In this document: piece by piece, positions 16,652 through 25,398 of the stretch | Numbering within the stretch: position 1 is the first letter of the stretch | Layout of the letters: the number at the start of each line of letters is the position of its first letter | Source of the DNA: JBMNIZ01 sp050951405 | GTDB lineage: Bacteria; Bacillota; DULZ01 | Reading direction: 5' to 3' | Assembly: GCA_050951405.1 (NCBI GenBank) | Contig: JBMNIZ010000014.1 | Location: forward strand, 180,113 to 244,112 | Length of the DNA: 64,000 bases | Program-made: the position numbers and the translations under genes | Notes under the pieces: generated by a model | What the model saw: only the letters and a program-made list of their open reading frames with translations | What the model was told of the DNA's origin: nothing | Database searches by the model: none

Positions 16652-17422
16652 ATGGCTATGGATGAATTTGCCAGTCGCTTACACAAAACTGTATACAGAG
16701 AAAAGCCAACGACCAAATCCAGTGTGACCAACCACGCCCTGGGAATATGCTTTAATCTGGAAGTGGAACAGACCAAGCTCTTTATAGCTGCCAACCTGGA
16801 TCTTTATGATGAAGCAAAAAAAGCGGTATTGAAGTACCGCAAGGACATTGTGGACTATATAGCAACTCACCCCAGCTTTTTAACCAGCCTGGTGCCTATC
16901 CAGGTATATCCGACTGCTCCCGGCATTGTACAAGCGATGGCTTCGGCTTCCCAACGGGCAGGGGTTGGTCCCATGGCTTCGGTGGCAGGGGCTATAGCGG
17001 AAAAAGTTGCAATTGAATTGCTCAATCATTCTTCGGAGGTAATCGTAGAGAACGGGGGAGACATTTATCTTTCGTCACTTCAGCCAATAAAGGTGGGTCT
17101 ATATGCGGGGAAATCCCCTTTAAGCATGCAGCTGGCCCTGGAAATTGATCCCGATCAGATGCCTTTAGGCATATGCACTTCCGCAGGTACAGTAGGACCT
17201 TCCCTAAGCTTTGGGAGTGCCGATGCAGTATGCGTAGTTAGCCGTTCAGCAATAGTTGCTGATGCCTATGCAACTGCCATCGGAAACATGATCCGTTCGA
17301 TGCAAGACATCGACAAAGGGATAGAAGTAGCCAGAAGAAACTGTCATGACATTATTGGACTGGTTATAGTTTTTCGTGAATATCTTGCCATGTGGGGAGG
17401 TATAAAAATGGTGCCTATTTAA
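16652..17422 (+). CDS. UPF0280 (COG2122) protein
   Basis: The 256-residue protein has the conserved GVGPMASVAGAIAE (about 106-120), VENGGDIYL and GICTSAGTVGPSLSFGSADAV (about 174-195) blocks of the ApbE-fold UPF0280 family. The methanogen homologue MA1715 is needed for efficient sulfide assimilation into homocysteine, working with COG1900. Finding both families 1.3 kb apart supports a shared sulfur-transfer role. The ATG at 16652 follows a modest AAGGA; a second ATG at 16658 is also possible. Biochemical activity of the family is not settled. Confidence 0.88.
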   Translation: MAMDEFASRLHKTVYREKPTTKSSVTNHALGICFNLEVEQTKLFIAANLDLYDEAKKAVLKYRKDIVDYIATHPSFLTSLVPIQVYPTAPGIVQAMASASQRAGVGPMASVAGAIAEKVAIELLNHSSEVIVENGGDIYLSSLQPIKVGLYAGKSPLSMQLALEIDPDQMPLGICTSAGTVGPSLSFGSADAVCVVSRSAIVADAYATAIGNMIRSMQDIDKGIEVARRNCHDIIGLVIVFREYLAMWGGIKMVPI

Positions 17423-17476
17423 AAGCTTGTTGCAGATGTAAAAAGCGGGCTTAACTGAGAAAAAGGAGGTCATAGT

Positions 17477-18526
17477 ATGCCCAGGGGAAGATTTAGGGGA
17501 ATGTGCTTCATTGGGGTTATATTGCTTTGCTTATTTCTCATTGCCGGTTGCGGAGGAGGCGGGGAGCAACAAGCACCGGAGAATGCAGCAGCGCCCCCGG
17601 ATACTTTTAAGATCACCATTGCTTACTTGGTAGGTGATCAGCTTCACCAATACGCTCTTCCCATAGCACTGGAAAAAGGTTATTTTGCCGAAGAGGGAAT
17701 CGAGGTGGAGTTAAAGGAATTCCAGGCAGGAGGCATGGTTACCCAGCACTTTCATGAGATTGACGTGGGCCTCATCGGGATGAATCCTGCCATCATCGGA
17801 AGATCGCAGGGTCTCGATCTGGTAGTGTTCCAGAGTTTAAATCACGGAGGATCTTCCCTAGTAGTTCATCCATCCATCACAAAATTTGAGGATTTGGACG
17901 GAAAAGAGGTTGCAACTCCGGGAGTGGCTGCTATTCAGCATAACATCTTTACCATGTTTGAGGAAAAGTATGGTATCACAGCGAAAAAAATTACGGCCAA
18001 GGTAACGGATATGCCCATTTTTGCTCAAAAAGATGAGATCAAAGGCGCTATTGCTTGGGAGCCGTGGCCTACTTTGATTATGGAGATGGCTGACTGGAAG
18101 CAACTGCTTTCTTCCAACGATATGATGGAGAACCAGCAGTGTTGTACCTGGGTAACAAGCACCGCATTTATGGAAAAAAATCCGGAGATTATTGAGAAAT
18201 TGGTAAAAATTAATATTAAAGCAACCAAGTATGTCAGGGATTATCCGGAGGAAGCTGTTAAGATTATAGCCAAGCATGCCGGCCGGGACGAAAGCACAAT
18301 AGCAGCGGCCATGCCAAACATGATTTACCCTTGGCCGCCAAAAGTAAATGAGGCCTCCAGCAAGTTGATGATCGAAAATCTTATCCAACAGGAAATCATT
18401 GAAGCCAAATCCATTGTGCCAGATTTGGATACTTGGTATAAAGGGTTAATTGATGAGAGGGTTCTGGATCGAATTATTGCGGAAGGCTATTTGGATCTGA
18501 TCGAAAAAGAAGGCGTTCCGAAATAA
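17477..18526 (+). CDS. ABC sulfonate/nitrate-type substrate-binding lipoprotein 1
   Basis: The 349-residue lipoprotein has signal FIGVILLCLFLIAGC, with lipid attachment at C25, and follows AAGGAGG. The mature part matches SsuA/TauA/NitT binding proteins: ALPIALEKGYFAEEGIEVELKE, VGLIGMNPAIIGRSQG, FEDLDGKEVATPG and AIAWEP. It would capture an organosulfonate or similar small anion for the permease 1.8 kb downstream. An IS110-type element now separates it from that permease. A second, clearly paralogous binding protein is encoded at 24172-25272; the two share runs such as KVTDMPIFA/NVTDMPIFA and IMENQQCC/MMENQQCC. Confidence 0.9.
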   Translation: MPRGRFRGMCFIGVILLCLFLIAGCGGGGEQQAPENAAAPPDTFKITIAYLVGDQLHQYALPIALEKGYFAEEGIEVELKEFQAGGMVTQHFHEIDVGLIGMNPAIIGRSQGLDLVVFQSLNHGGSSLVVHPSITKFEDLDGKEVATPGVAAIQHNIFTMFEEKYGITAKKITAKVTDMPIFAQKDEIKGAIAWEPWPTLIMEMADWKQLLSSNDMMENQQCCTWVTSTAFMEKNPEIIEKLVKINIKATKYVRDYPEEAVKIIAKHAGRDESTIAAAMPNMIYPWPPKVNEASSKLMIENLIQQEIIEAKSIVPDLDTWYKGLIDERVLDRIIAEGYLDLIEKEGVPK

Positions 18527-18669
18527 TTCCAGAGCTTTATCGCACGGACGGCCATGTCGTCTTCCAAGAAATAGAATTGAGCGAGCTCTGGGAAGTCTTT
18601 TGCATATCGGTAGAAGTTGCCAAGCATAATGAAATAGGAGCATTCCTGTAATGCTTAAGAACGATCTTT

Positions 18670-20270
18670 GAAAAAAGGGACGCCCATCAATACAATTGAA
18701 TTGTGCTGATCAGGAACAGAAAGGCACAAAACAAGAGATTGAGGAGGCGTCCCTATATGAAAAGTACACAAAACGAGAAGATTTCGCAAATCAAATTTGA
18801 AACTCTGGTCGTTGGAATTGACATTGGTAAAGAGATCCACTATGCAAGAGCCTTTGATTACAGAGGGATAGAGCTGGCCAGGCTGCTGAAATTTAGCAAC
18901 ACAGACCAAGGATTTCAACGTTTGGATCAGTGGATGCGTGATATATGTAAGCAGCAAGAGAAGACTGAGATCATTGTCGGCTTTGAACCCACGGGACATT
19001 ACTGGTTTACGCTAGGAGATCATCTCAAACGCCAAGGCCACAAACTGGCCATAGTCAACCCGTTCCACGTCAAGCGAACCAAAGAACTGGATGACAATAG
19101 CCCTACCAAGAACGACCGTAAAGACCCGAAAACTATCGTCATGTTGGTGAAAGATGGACGTTAGCGGGAAGTGTACATACCCGACGACATCTATCGAGAA
19201 CTAAGAGAGGAGGTATCAGGACGGGAACGGCTGCAGGAGCAATTGACTTCTATCTACAACAGGGTCGTTAGATGGCTTGACATCCGGTTTCCGGAGTTCA
19301 CAACAGTCTTCAAGGACTGGAGAAGAAACGCGGCATTGATAACCCTGAGAAGCCTTCCAACACCAGAGAAGATCATGGAAATGGGTGTTGATAAGATTGT
19401 AGAGACGTGGAGAAAGCAGATGAAGCGCGCCAGTCTAAAACGTGCAGAAAGACTGGTAAAAGCGGCAAGCAGAAGCGTAGGCCGAACTAGCGGTAAAGTG
19501 GCCTCCGAGGCCAGTTTACAAAACCTGCTAGCAGAATATGGCCTGTACTGTCAGCAATACGACAAGCAAGAACAGCTCATGCAAGGACTGCTGATGCAAG
19601 TACCTAATGCTGACAAACTCCTGGATATCAAAGGTGTGGGCCTAATCACAGCAGCCACCTTTGTCGGCGAAGTAGGCGATATCAGTAGATTCCAAGATCC
19701 CAGGCAAATACAGAAGCTGGCTGGGCTCAATCTGGTAGGGAACAGTTCCGGCAAACACAAGGGAAAGACCACTATCAGCCGTAGAGGTAGAAAACGCCTG
19801 AGACACAGCACTAACCAAAGGCGTTGATTACAGCCCGGAGAAGATGCTGGGGGACATGAATCAGTCAATTAGAGTAGCTGCCTAGAAGGCCTCCATAACG
19901 ATTGTTATCGCGTCATTGCCAGCATAAGATGGCTACCCGCAGTCACTTAAGAGCAGCGATGAACGAAGTTTCAAGAACCAAAAAATCACGAGGGAGCCGG
20001 GACAGTCAGGTTGAATTTCACCATAAGGGCAATTGACCCCGCTTAGGAGCATGACTGACGTTCCACCTCTTGGATAGGCAGGACGAAGGAATTAAGGGCA
20101 TTAGACCCAGGAAGACATGGGAGGGTTGCTGCCAGGAGATGGTGTGGAACCCCACTGGCCACAATACAAGAAACCAAGCGGCTTAGCGGAGCGTACTCAC
20201 CATCACCCATAATTACACATAGATGTAACAAACAAGAGATGGGCTGTCCGAAACAAAATGAAATCGTGAG
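18670..20270 (+). mobile_element. IS110/IS1111-type element inserted in the ABC transporter operon (ends approximate)
   Basis: A degraded IS110-family transposase occupies 18757-19885. It is followed by about 390 bases without a gene, rich in short inverted repeats, up to the next operon gene. A long non-coding 3' flank is usual for the IS1111 group and in this family can encode the bridge RNA that guides insertion. A hairpin with arms GGGACGCC (18677-18684) and GGCGTCCC (18746-18753) precedes the gene. The exact ends cannot be fixed because family members lack clear terminal repeats and make little or no target duplication. Confidence 0.65.
18757..19885 (+). pseudogene. IS110-family transposase, interrupted by an amber codon and a C-terminal frameshift
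   Basis: The reading frame starts at the ATG at 18757 (AGGAGG upstream) with the DEDD-type start VVGIDIGKEIHYARAFD and continues with GFEPTGHYWF and KNDRKDPKTIVML. A TAG at 19162-19164 breaks it in frame after VKDGR, where relatives usually have Tyr. The frame then resumes (REVYIPDDIYRELREE) to the helix-hairpin region DIKGVGLITAATFVGEVGD and SRRGRKRLRH. There the frame stops at 19827; another frame continues with GVDYSPEKMLGDMNQSIRVAA to a stop near 19885, after an apparent deletion. Without readthrough the element should be inactive. Confidence 0.8.
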
Positions 20271-20324
20271 AAAACAAGCGATATCGAAAGTATAGCTTAG
20301 TTTATTAAAGGAGGGTAATGTCGC

Positions 20325-21176
20325 ATGTCTAAAACAGAAACCAGCTCTTCACCACAAAATGAAATTATTGTTAGTACTAAGGCCCAGGAGAGTTTTTATG
20401 AGAAATATATTAAGAGTGACTTGACATTTAATATTTTGGTTATTATCGCTTTTGTGGCTTTATGGACTTTTGTAGCTAAACTGGTCAACTCCATGTTTGT
20501 TCCTACCCCGCTTGCGGTATGGGAATCATTTTTAAAACTTCTTTCCCATGGTGATGTTGAAGGATATACATTAGGCAATCATATTTACGCCAGTGTTATC
20601 AGGATCTTGGCCGGCTTTTTTCTTGCGTGTCTAATCGGTATTCCCCTGGGTTTATGGATGGGGCTAAATTATAAATTGTATACCCGCTCCAGAGCTCTCA
20701 TTGAGCCTATTCGTTTTATTCCTCCTATTGCCTGGATCCCCATGGCCATTGTCCTGCTGGTAGGATTTTCCAGATATGCTTTTTTGATCTGGTTAGGGGC
20801 TTTTTTCCCTATTTTCATCAACACTTTAACGGCCATACCGCGGGTGAACCCTGTTTATGTTAACGTGGCCAAAGTAGTTGGTGCCTCAAGAGGTCTAATC
20901 GTCAGAAAAATTATCATACCCTCTGTCCTGCCTGACATTATTTCCGGAATGCGCGTAGGGCTGGGAGTGGGCTGGATGTGTATTGTGGCGGCGGAAATGA
21001 TCGGCGGTGAGGCTGTGGGCGTTGGCCGTTTGATTCTAAAATATGCTGAGCTCCTCAGGCTGGGCGAAGTAATCGTGGGGATGCTCATCATCGGGATTTT
21101 GGGATTCGCCATGAATGAAATTATTCTGAGGGTAGAGAAAAGGCTATTTAGATGGAGATGGGAAGTTAGCTTGTAA
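20325..21176 (+). CDS. ABC transporter permease, sulfonate/nitrate type
   Basis: This 283-residue inner-membrane protein belongs to the SsuC/TauC/NrtB family. Six or so hydrophobic segments are visible, starting with LVIIAFVALWTFVA. The EAA loop, the contact with the ATPase, is VNVAKVVGASRGLIVRKIIIPSVLPDIISGMRVGLG (around residues 180-215). The N-terminal 40 residues are polar and cytoplasmic. AAAGGAGGG precedes the ATG. It is the only permease gene in the cluster, so it probably works as a homodimer with two different ATPases. Confidence 0.9.
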   Translation: MSKTETSSSPQNEIIVSTKAQESFYEKYIKSDLTFNILVIIAFVALWTFVAKLVNSMFVPTPLAVWESFLKLLSHGDVEGYTLGNHIYASVIRILAGFFLACLIGIPLGLWMGLNYKLYTRSRALIEPIRFIPPIAWIPMAIVLLVGFSRYAFLIWLGAFFPIFINTLTAIPRVNPVYVNVAKVVGASRGLIVRKIIIPSVLPDIISGMRVGLGVGWMCIVAAEMIGGEAVGVGRLILKYAELLRLGEVIVGMLIIGILGFAMNEIILRVEKRLFRWRWEVSL

Positions 21177-21252
21177 ATCGCAGTAATTGGAACATTAGAA
21201 AATTCGGATCAATGTATGAACCTGTGAATAGACTCCCTGGAGGTTATTAAAG

Positions 21253-21993
21253 ATGCCAAAAGAAAAAATTAGAGTAGAGGCGGATAAGTCTTTCGGCGCT
21301 GCCCATATTCTAGACAATATTACTTTTTCTGTAGCGGAAAACGAGTTTTTGTGTATTGTTGGACCCGGCGGTTGCGGCAAAACGGTATTGATGCAGATTG
21401 TGGCAGGGTTGATACCTCCCACCCACGGAAAAGTGACTATTGACGGCGAGAAACTGGACTGTACTAAACATAAAATAGGTATGGTCTTTCAAGAGCCGTC
21501 ATGCTTGCCCTGGCTTACGGTATGGGAGGATATCAAATTTGGCTTGGATATTAACAAGGTTGACCAGGCTGAGATTAATAAAAGAGTGTCGAAGCTTCTT
21601 GAAATTGTCGGACTAAAAGGTTTTGAAAATTATTATCCTCATCAGATCTCGGGCGGCATGAAACAAAGGGTAGCCATCGCCAGGGCTTTTGCCACCCAAC
21701 CTGACCTTTTAATTATGGATGAGCCTTTTGGGCATTTAGATGCTCAGACCCGCTACTACATGCAAATAGAGGTCCTGAGAATCTGGCAAGAAATGAAAAC
21801 CACTGTAATATTTGTTACCAACAATATTGAAGAAGCTCTCTATTTGGGGGAACGGATTCTGGTTCTTTCGCCTATACCGGCAAAAATCAAGGCGGAAATA
21901 ATTGTTGATCTCCCCCACCCTCGGGATATTACAGACAATACCTTTTTACAGCTAAGGAAGGAAATAACCGATTATTATGAGGTGAAATTATGA
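21253..21993 (+). CDS. ABC ATPase 1, sulfonate-type, H-loop His replaced by Asn
   Basis: This 246-residue ATPase has Walker A GPGGCGKT (37-44), Q-loop VFQEPSCLPWL, signature ISGGMKQ (about 133-139) and Walker B LLIMDEPFGHLD. The switch region reads FVTNNIEEA, so the usual His of the H-loop is Asn190. The signature is normal. Its stop overlaps the start of the second ATPase gene (ATGA). The pairing of a normal signature with a lost H-loop suggests an asymmetric heterodimer with its neighbour. Confidence 0.92.
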   Translation: MPKEKIRVEADKSFGAAHILDNITFSVAENEFLCIVGPGGCGKTVLMQIVAGLIPPTHGKVTIDGEKLDCTKHKIGMVFQEPSCLPWLTVWEDIKFGLDINKVDQAEINKRVSKLLEIVGLKGFENYYPHQISGGMKQRVAIARAFATQPDLLIMDEPFGHLDAQTRYYMQIEVLRIWQEMKTTVIFVTNNIEEALYLGERILVLSPIPAKIKAEIIVDLPHPRDITDNTFLQLRKEITDYYEVKL

Positions 21994-22745
21994 AACAGTT
22001 AAACAACGGGACACCCAAAATTAAGTTTACTAATTTCACCAAATGCTTTGGAGATCTTGTAGTGCTGAACAACTTGAATTTTGTGGTGGAGGAAAATGAG
22101 TTTCTCTGCATAGTGGGTCCTACCGGCTGTGGTAAAACGACTCTGTGCAATTTAGTGTCCACTTTACTGGCTCCCACCAGCGGTAGCATTGAAATAGACG
22201 GCCAACCGGCCGATCCTGCCAAACACAATATCAGCTATGTATTGCAAGAACCTTCCTGCTTGCCTTGGCTCAATTTGGAGGAAAACATTGCGTTTGGACT
22301 GCGCATAAAGAAATACGATGAAAAGGTTATCAAGGAGAAAGTTAGTAAAATAATTGATCTGGTCGGCCTGACAGATTTTAAGAGCCACTATCCTCATGAG
22401 ATATCGGCAGGGATGAAGCAAAGGGCGGCCATAGCCAGAGCCTTTGTAACGGAACCTGATTTGCTGTTAATGGATGAGCCATTTGGCCAGCTGGATATCA
22501 AAACCAGGTTTCATATGATGGACGAGGTTTTAAAACTATGGCGTGAAATCAAATCCACGATTATTTATGTTACTCATAACTTGGAGGAAGCAGTGTATTT
22601 GGGACAAAAAATCATGGTGCTGTCCCAAAAACCCACTTACATTAAGGAAATAGTCCCGGTAAAACTTCCCCATCCAAGGGATTATGCTGATCCTGAGTTT
22701 ATTGAAATTAGAAAATATGTCACGGAGCTTGTTAAATGGTGGTAA
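21990..22745 (+). CDS. ABC ATPase 2, sulfonate-type, degenerate signature
   Basis: This 251-residue ATPase is a paralogue of the preceding one. Walker A is GPTGCGKT, the Q-loop is VLQEPSCLPWL, Walker B is LLLMDEPFGQLD, and the H-loop YVTHNLEEA keeps its His (residue 196). The signature is ISAGMKQ instead of ISGGMKQ, a change of a normally invariant Gly. Together with ATPase 1 this gives one composite site with a full motif set and one degenerate site. It is translationally coupled to ATPase 1 by a 4-base overlap. Confidence 0.92.
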   Translation: MKQLNNGTPKIKFTNFTKCFGDLVVLNNLNFVVEENEFLCIVGPTGCGKTTLCNLVSTLLAPTSGSIEIDGQPADPAKHNISYVLQEPSCLPWLNLEENIAFGLRIKKYDEKVIKEKVSKIIDLVGLTDFKSHYPHEISAGMKQRAAIARAFVTEPDLLLMDEPFGQLDIKTRFHMMDEVLKLWREIKSTIIYVTHNLEEAVYLGQKIMVLSQKPTYIKEIVPVKLPHPRDYADPEFIEIRKYVTELVKWW

Positions 22746-22806
22746 CAATACTCTGCTCTTGGTTACTTCCGGTTCTGGAAGGAGCTCAAACTAGGAGGGT
22801 TGGTCA

Positions 22807-23967
22807 TTGATAAGCACGGAAAAAGAGAAGTATTTTTTAGATCGATTAGCCAAGGGAGTAGTTGAATTTAATGAAGAAGAGGTTAGGGCAGCTGTAGAAG
22901 AAGGCTTAGCTAATGGGCTGGATCCTCAAAAAGCCATTTTTGAAGGACTTTTAGTAGGGATGCAAAAAGTTGGAGAGCTTTATGAGAAATTGGAGTACTT
23001 TGTACCGGAACTCTTGATGTGTTCTGATGCATTGAATGTGGGGCTGGACATACTGAAACCTCGTGAAACGATTATTAGCGTCGTTTCAGGCCTAGGGGAG
23101 GGCATTGTTTATGTGGGAGCAGGATATAACAACGTCTTACCTGCAGTTGTCAGGGGAGTTGATTTGGTTTATCCTGCTGATTTCTCCCCGCATTTGCCAA
23201 GTTTTTCACAAGAAGATAATGAGGATTTCATAAGACAATTAGACAAATTAGAGGTCAAAGATATATGGAATGATCCGTTGATCAATGCTTTTATCTTGGT
23301 CGCTGAAGAAGTAAGGTCTTCCCTAAAAGACAATTTTGTAATCGCTCCTTTGACCTGGGGACCCTTTACTCTGGCCGGTCAGTTGATTAGCCCTGAGCTG
23401 TTAATGAGGAAGATTATTAGATCACCTGAAATTGTTAATACAATACTTGATTTCGCTATTGAAGTCGTTCATGAGTTTTATCGCCCCTTTGTTGAAAAAA
23501 AGCTTGTTGATATGATTTACCTGCCTGAACCGTTAATGTCAGGTGATATGATTTCTTACAAATTATTCGACAAGTTTGCCAAACCGGTTTTGGAAAGATT
23601 CTTTCAATCTTATAAAATTCTAGGGTTGCCAACGATGGTCCATATTTGCGGCATATTAACAACAAAACATTTAGAAATCCTCAATGACATTAAAGGTTTA
23701 GACGTTATTAGTATTGATAGTAAAGTACCCTTAAAAAATGCCAGGTTAATTCTTCAAGATAAATGCATAGCAGGTAATTTTGATACGCTGCAGTTAGATC
23801 AGGCTTCAGAAGAGGAAATTATCGTAAGACTGGGACAAATGCTGGAGGAGATGGAAGGACATAGTCGTTATATTGTCATGCCTGCCTGCGATTTATCACC
23901 CAGTACACCTTATTCCAATGTCAAGACATTTTTTCAGTATGTAAGAAATTACCAGGTCGTTTCTTAG
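22807..23967 (+). CDS. Corrinoid-cap/URO-D fusion, methyltransferase-like
   Basis: The 386-residue protein starts at a TTG at 22807, 7 bases after AGGAGGG. Residues 1-85 form the helical cap of corrinoid proteins (EEVRAAVEEGLANGLDPQKAIFEGLLVGMQKVGELYE, FVPELLMCSDALN). The expected B12-binding Rossmann domain with DxHxxG is absent. Residues 95-386 are a uroporphyrinogen-decarboxylase-fold domain of the MtaA/MtbA kind: VIAPLTWGPFTLAGQL, then HICG near residue 280 and PACDLSPSTP near the end, the probable zinc ligands His-X-Cys and Cys that activate a thiol. In methanogens such enzymes methylate coenzyme M. Here the thiol acceptor is unknown. Confidence 0.82.
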   Translation: MISTEKEKYFLDRLAKGVVEFNEEEVRAAVEEGLANGLDPQKAIFEGLLVGMQKVGELYEKLEYFVPELLMCSDALNVGLDILKPRETIISVVSGLGEGIVYVGAGYNNVLPAVVRGVDLVYPADFSPHLPSFSQEDNEDFIRQLDKLEVKDIWNDPLINAFILVAEEVRSSLKDNFVIAPLTWGPFTLAGQLISPELLMRKIIRSPEIVNTILDFAIEVVHEFYRPFVEKKLVDMIYLPEPLMSGDMISYKLFDKFAKPVLERFFQSYKILGLPTMVHICGILTTKHLEILNDIKGLDVISIDSKVPLKNARLILQDKCIAGNFDTLQLDQASEEEIIVRLGQMLEEMEGHSRYIVMPACDLSPSTPYSNVKTFFQYVRNYQVVS

Positions 23968-24171
23968 GACAAACTGGGATAGATAGGGAAAAGAGCTAAA
24001 AGTAGGTTTCTTGAAGGGCTTACTTTGCGCGGGATCTGATGGCAGCGGGTTAGCTTTGACTTTATCAGGAATTAAGGGGGTGAGAGATGGCAAATGGAAA
24101 AACAGGATCGGCAGTAGTGTTTTGGTAATGAACTTGGGGAAACAGGCAGGTATTAGGTATACCGTATATAT

Positions 24172-25272
24172 TTGAGGAGGGTTGATATTAATGACTCGAA
24201 AAGGGATCAAAATGCGCGAAAGGATTTTTTGAGTTTTGCTGCATTTGGTGGCGCCGTTTTTGTCATTAGCCCTTTGAGTCTCGTCGGGTGCTCTTCTAAA
24301 GAATCCGGTACTGGAACAAGTAAAGTTGGTCCAAGCGAATCTGAAGTTGTTGAGAAAAAAGAAGCAAAAATAGCCTTTTTAGTGGGAGCTCAATTACACC
24401 AGCCGACGCTGCCTATTGGTATAGCAAAGGGGTATTTTGAAGAGGAAGGCCTGCAAGTGAATAAACTGGAGTTTTCATCAGGCGGAAATGTCATTCAACA
24501 AATCGGAGAATTGGATTTTGCCATGATAGGCATTAACCCGGCAATGATTGCCAAGGCCCAGGGTAGCGATGTGGTTGTCTTTGCCAACCTGCACCAAGGT
24601 GGTTCCGCCCTGGTTGTAGATCCCTCAATTAGTAAATTTGAAGATCTAAAAGATCAACCGGTTGCTACACCAGGTGCGGCATCAATCCAGCATAATCTCT
24701 ATACCATGCTGGAAGAGAAATACAATACCCCGACCAAAAAGATTACAGCCAATGTTACTGATATGCCCATATTTGCCATGAATAAGGAAATAAAAGGCGC
24801 GATTGCCTGGGAGCCAATTACTACTCAAATTGTTGAGATGGCAGGTTTTAAAGTTTTGTTTAATTCCCAGGATATAATGGAAAACCAGCAGTGCTGCGTA
24901 TGGGTTACCAGCAAAGATGTAATTGAAAATAATAGAGAAATGGTGGAAAAAATTACCAAGATCAATGCAAAGGTAACCAGGTTTATGCTGGATCATCCTG
25001 AAGAGGCAATTGAAATTATTGCCGAATCTTCTGGAAGGGATTTGAGCACCATAGCGAAGGCGTTTCCGAATATGGTTTATCCCTGGCCGCCACGGGTTGA
25101 TCGCCAATCCTCAATGGTACTTCTTGATGCATTGCTGAAGCGCGACGTCATTGAGAAAGATTTAGTGCCGGATATGGATGCTTTTTGGAAAGAATTTTAT
25201 GATGAGAGTTTTGAACAGAATTTGATTGATTCCGGATATATCGCAGAGTTGGAGAAAGCATCAAAGGCTTGA
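24172..25272 (+). CDS. ABC sulfonate/nitrate-type substrate-binding lipoprotein 2
   Basis: About 366 residues, paralogous to the binding protein at 17477. The signal looks like a Tat-type lipoprotein signal: ARKDFLSFAAFGGAVF, then SLVGC with C40 as lipid site. Mature motifs include LPIGIAKGYFEEEGLQV, FAMIGINPAMIAKAQG and AIAWEP. The start is uncertain. The TTG at 24172 is in frame but has no good site. The GAGGAGG at 24174-24180 points to an ATG at 24191 that is out of frame with the signal peptide; an ATT at 24187 would be in frame. A one-base change near the start may have broken the original ATG frame. Confidence 0.82.
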   Translation: MRRVDINDSKRDQNARKDFLSFAAFGGAVFVISPLSLVGCSSKESGTGTSKVGPSESEVVEKKEAKIAFLVGAQLHQPTLPIGIAKGYFEEEGLQVNKLEFSSGGNVIQQIGELDFAMIGINPAMIAKAQGSDVVVFANLHQGGSALVVDPSISKFEDLKDQPVATPGAASIQHNLYTMLEEKYNTPTKKITANVTDMPIFAMNKEIKGAIAWEPITTQIVEMAGFKVLFNSQDIMENQQCCVWVTSKDVIENNREMVEKITKINAKVTRFMLDHPEEAIEIIAESSGRDLSTIAKAFPNMVYPWPPRVDRQSSMVLLDALLKRDVIEKDLVPDMDAFWKEFYDESFEQNLIDSGYIAELEKASKA

Positions 25273-25313
25273 TTTATCCGCAAGAATTTTGCTGAAGCGC
25301 TAATCAAACCTGT

Positions 25314-25325
25314 TTAACCGGTTAA
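25314..25325. promoter_or_regulatory. 12-bp perfect palindrome upstream of xsc
   Basis: TTAACCGGTTAA lies 73 bases before the xsc start, in the gap after the second binding protein. A perfect palindrome of this size in an intergenic gap is a fair candidate for an operator, but no family can be assigned. Confidence 0.35.
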
Positions 25326-25398
25326 TCATACCGAGATGAGGAGCGGCAAACAGTGCTAATGTATTTGAATTGAAATTATGTAAAGGAGTAAGAACTAA

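Noticed and set aside
19162..19164. Readthrough of the transposase amber codon as pyrrolysine.
   Set aside because: No pyl genes are in the window, a second frame break follows, and Tyr is the normal residue there, so decay is the simpler reading.
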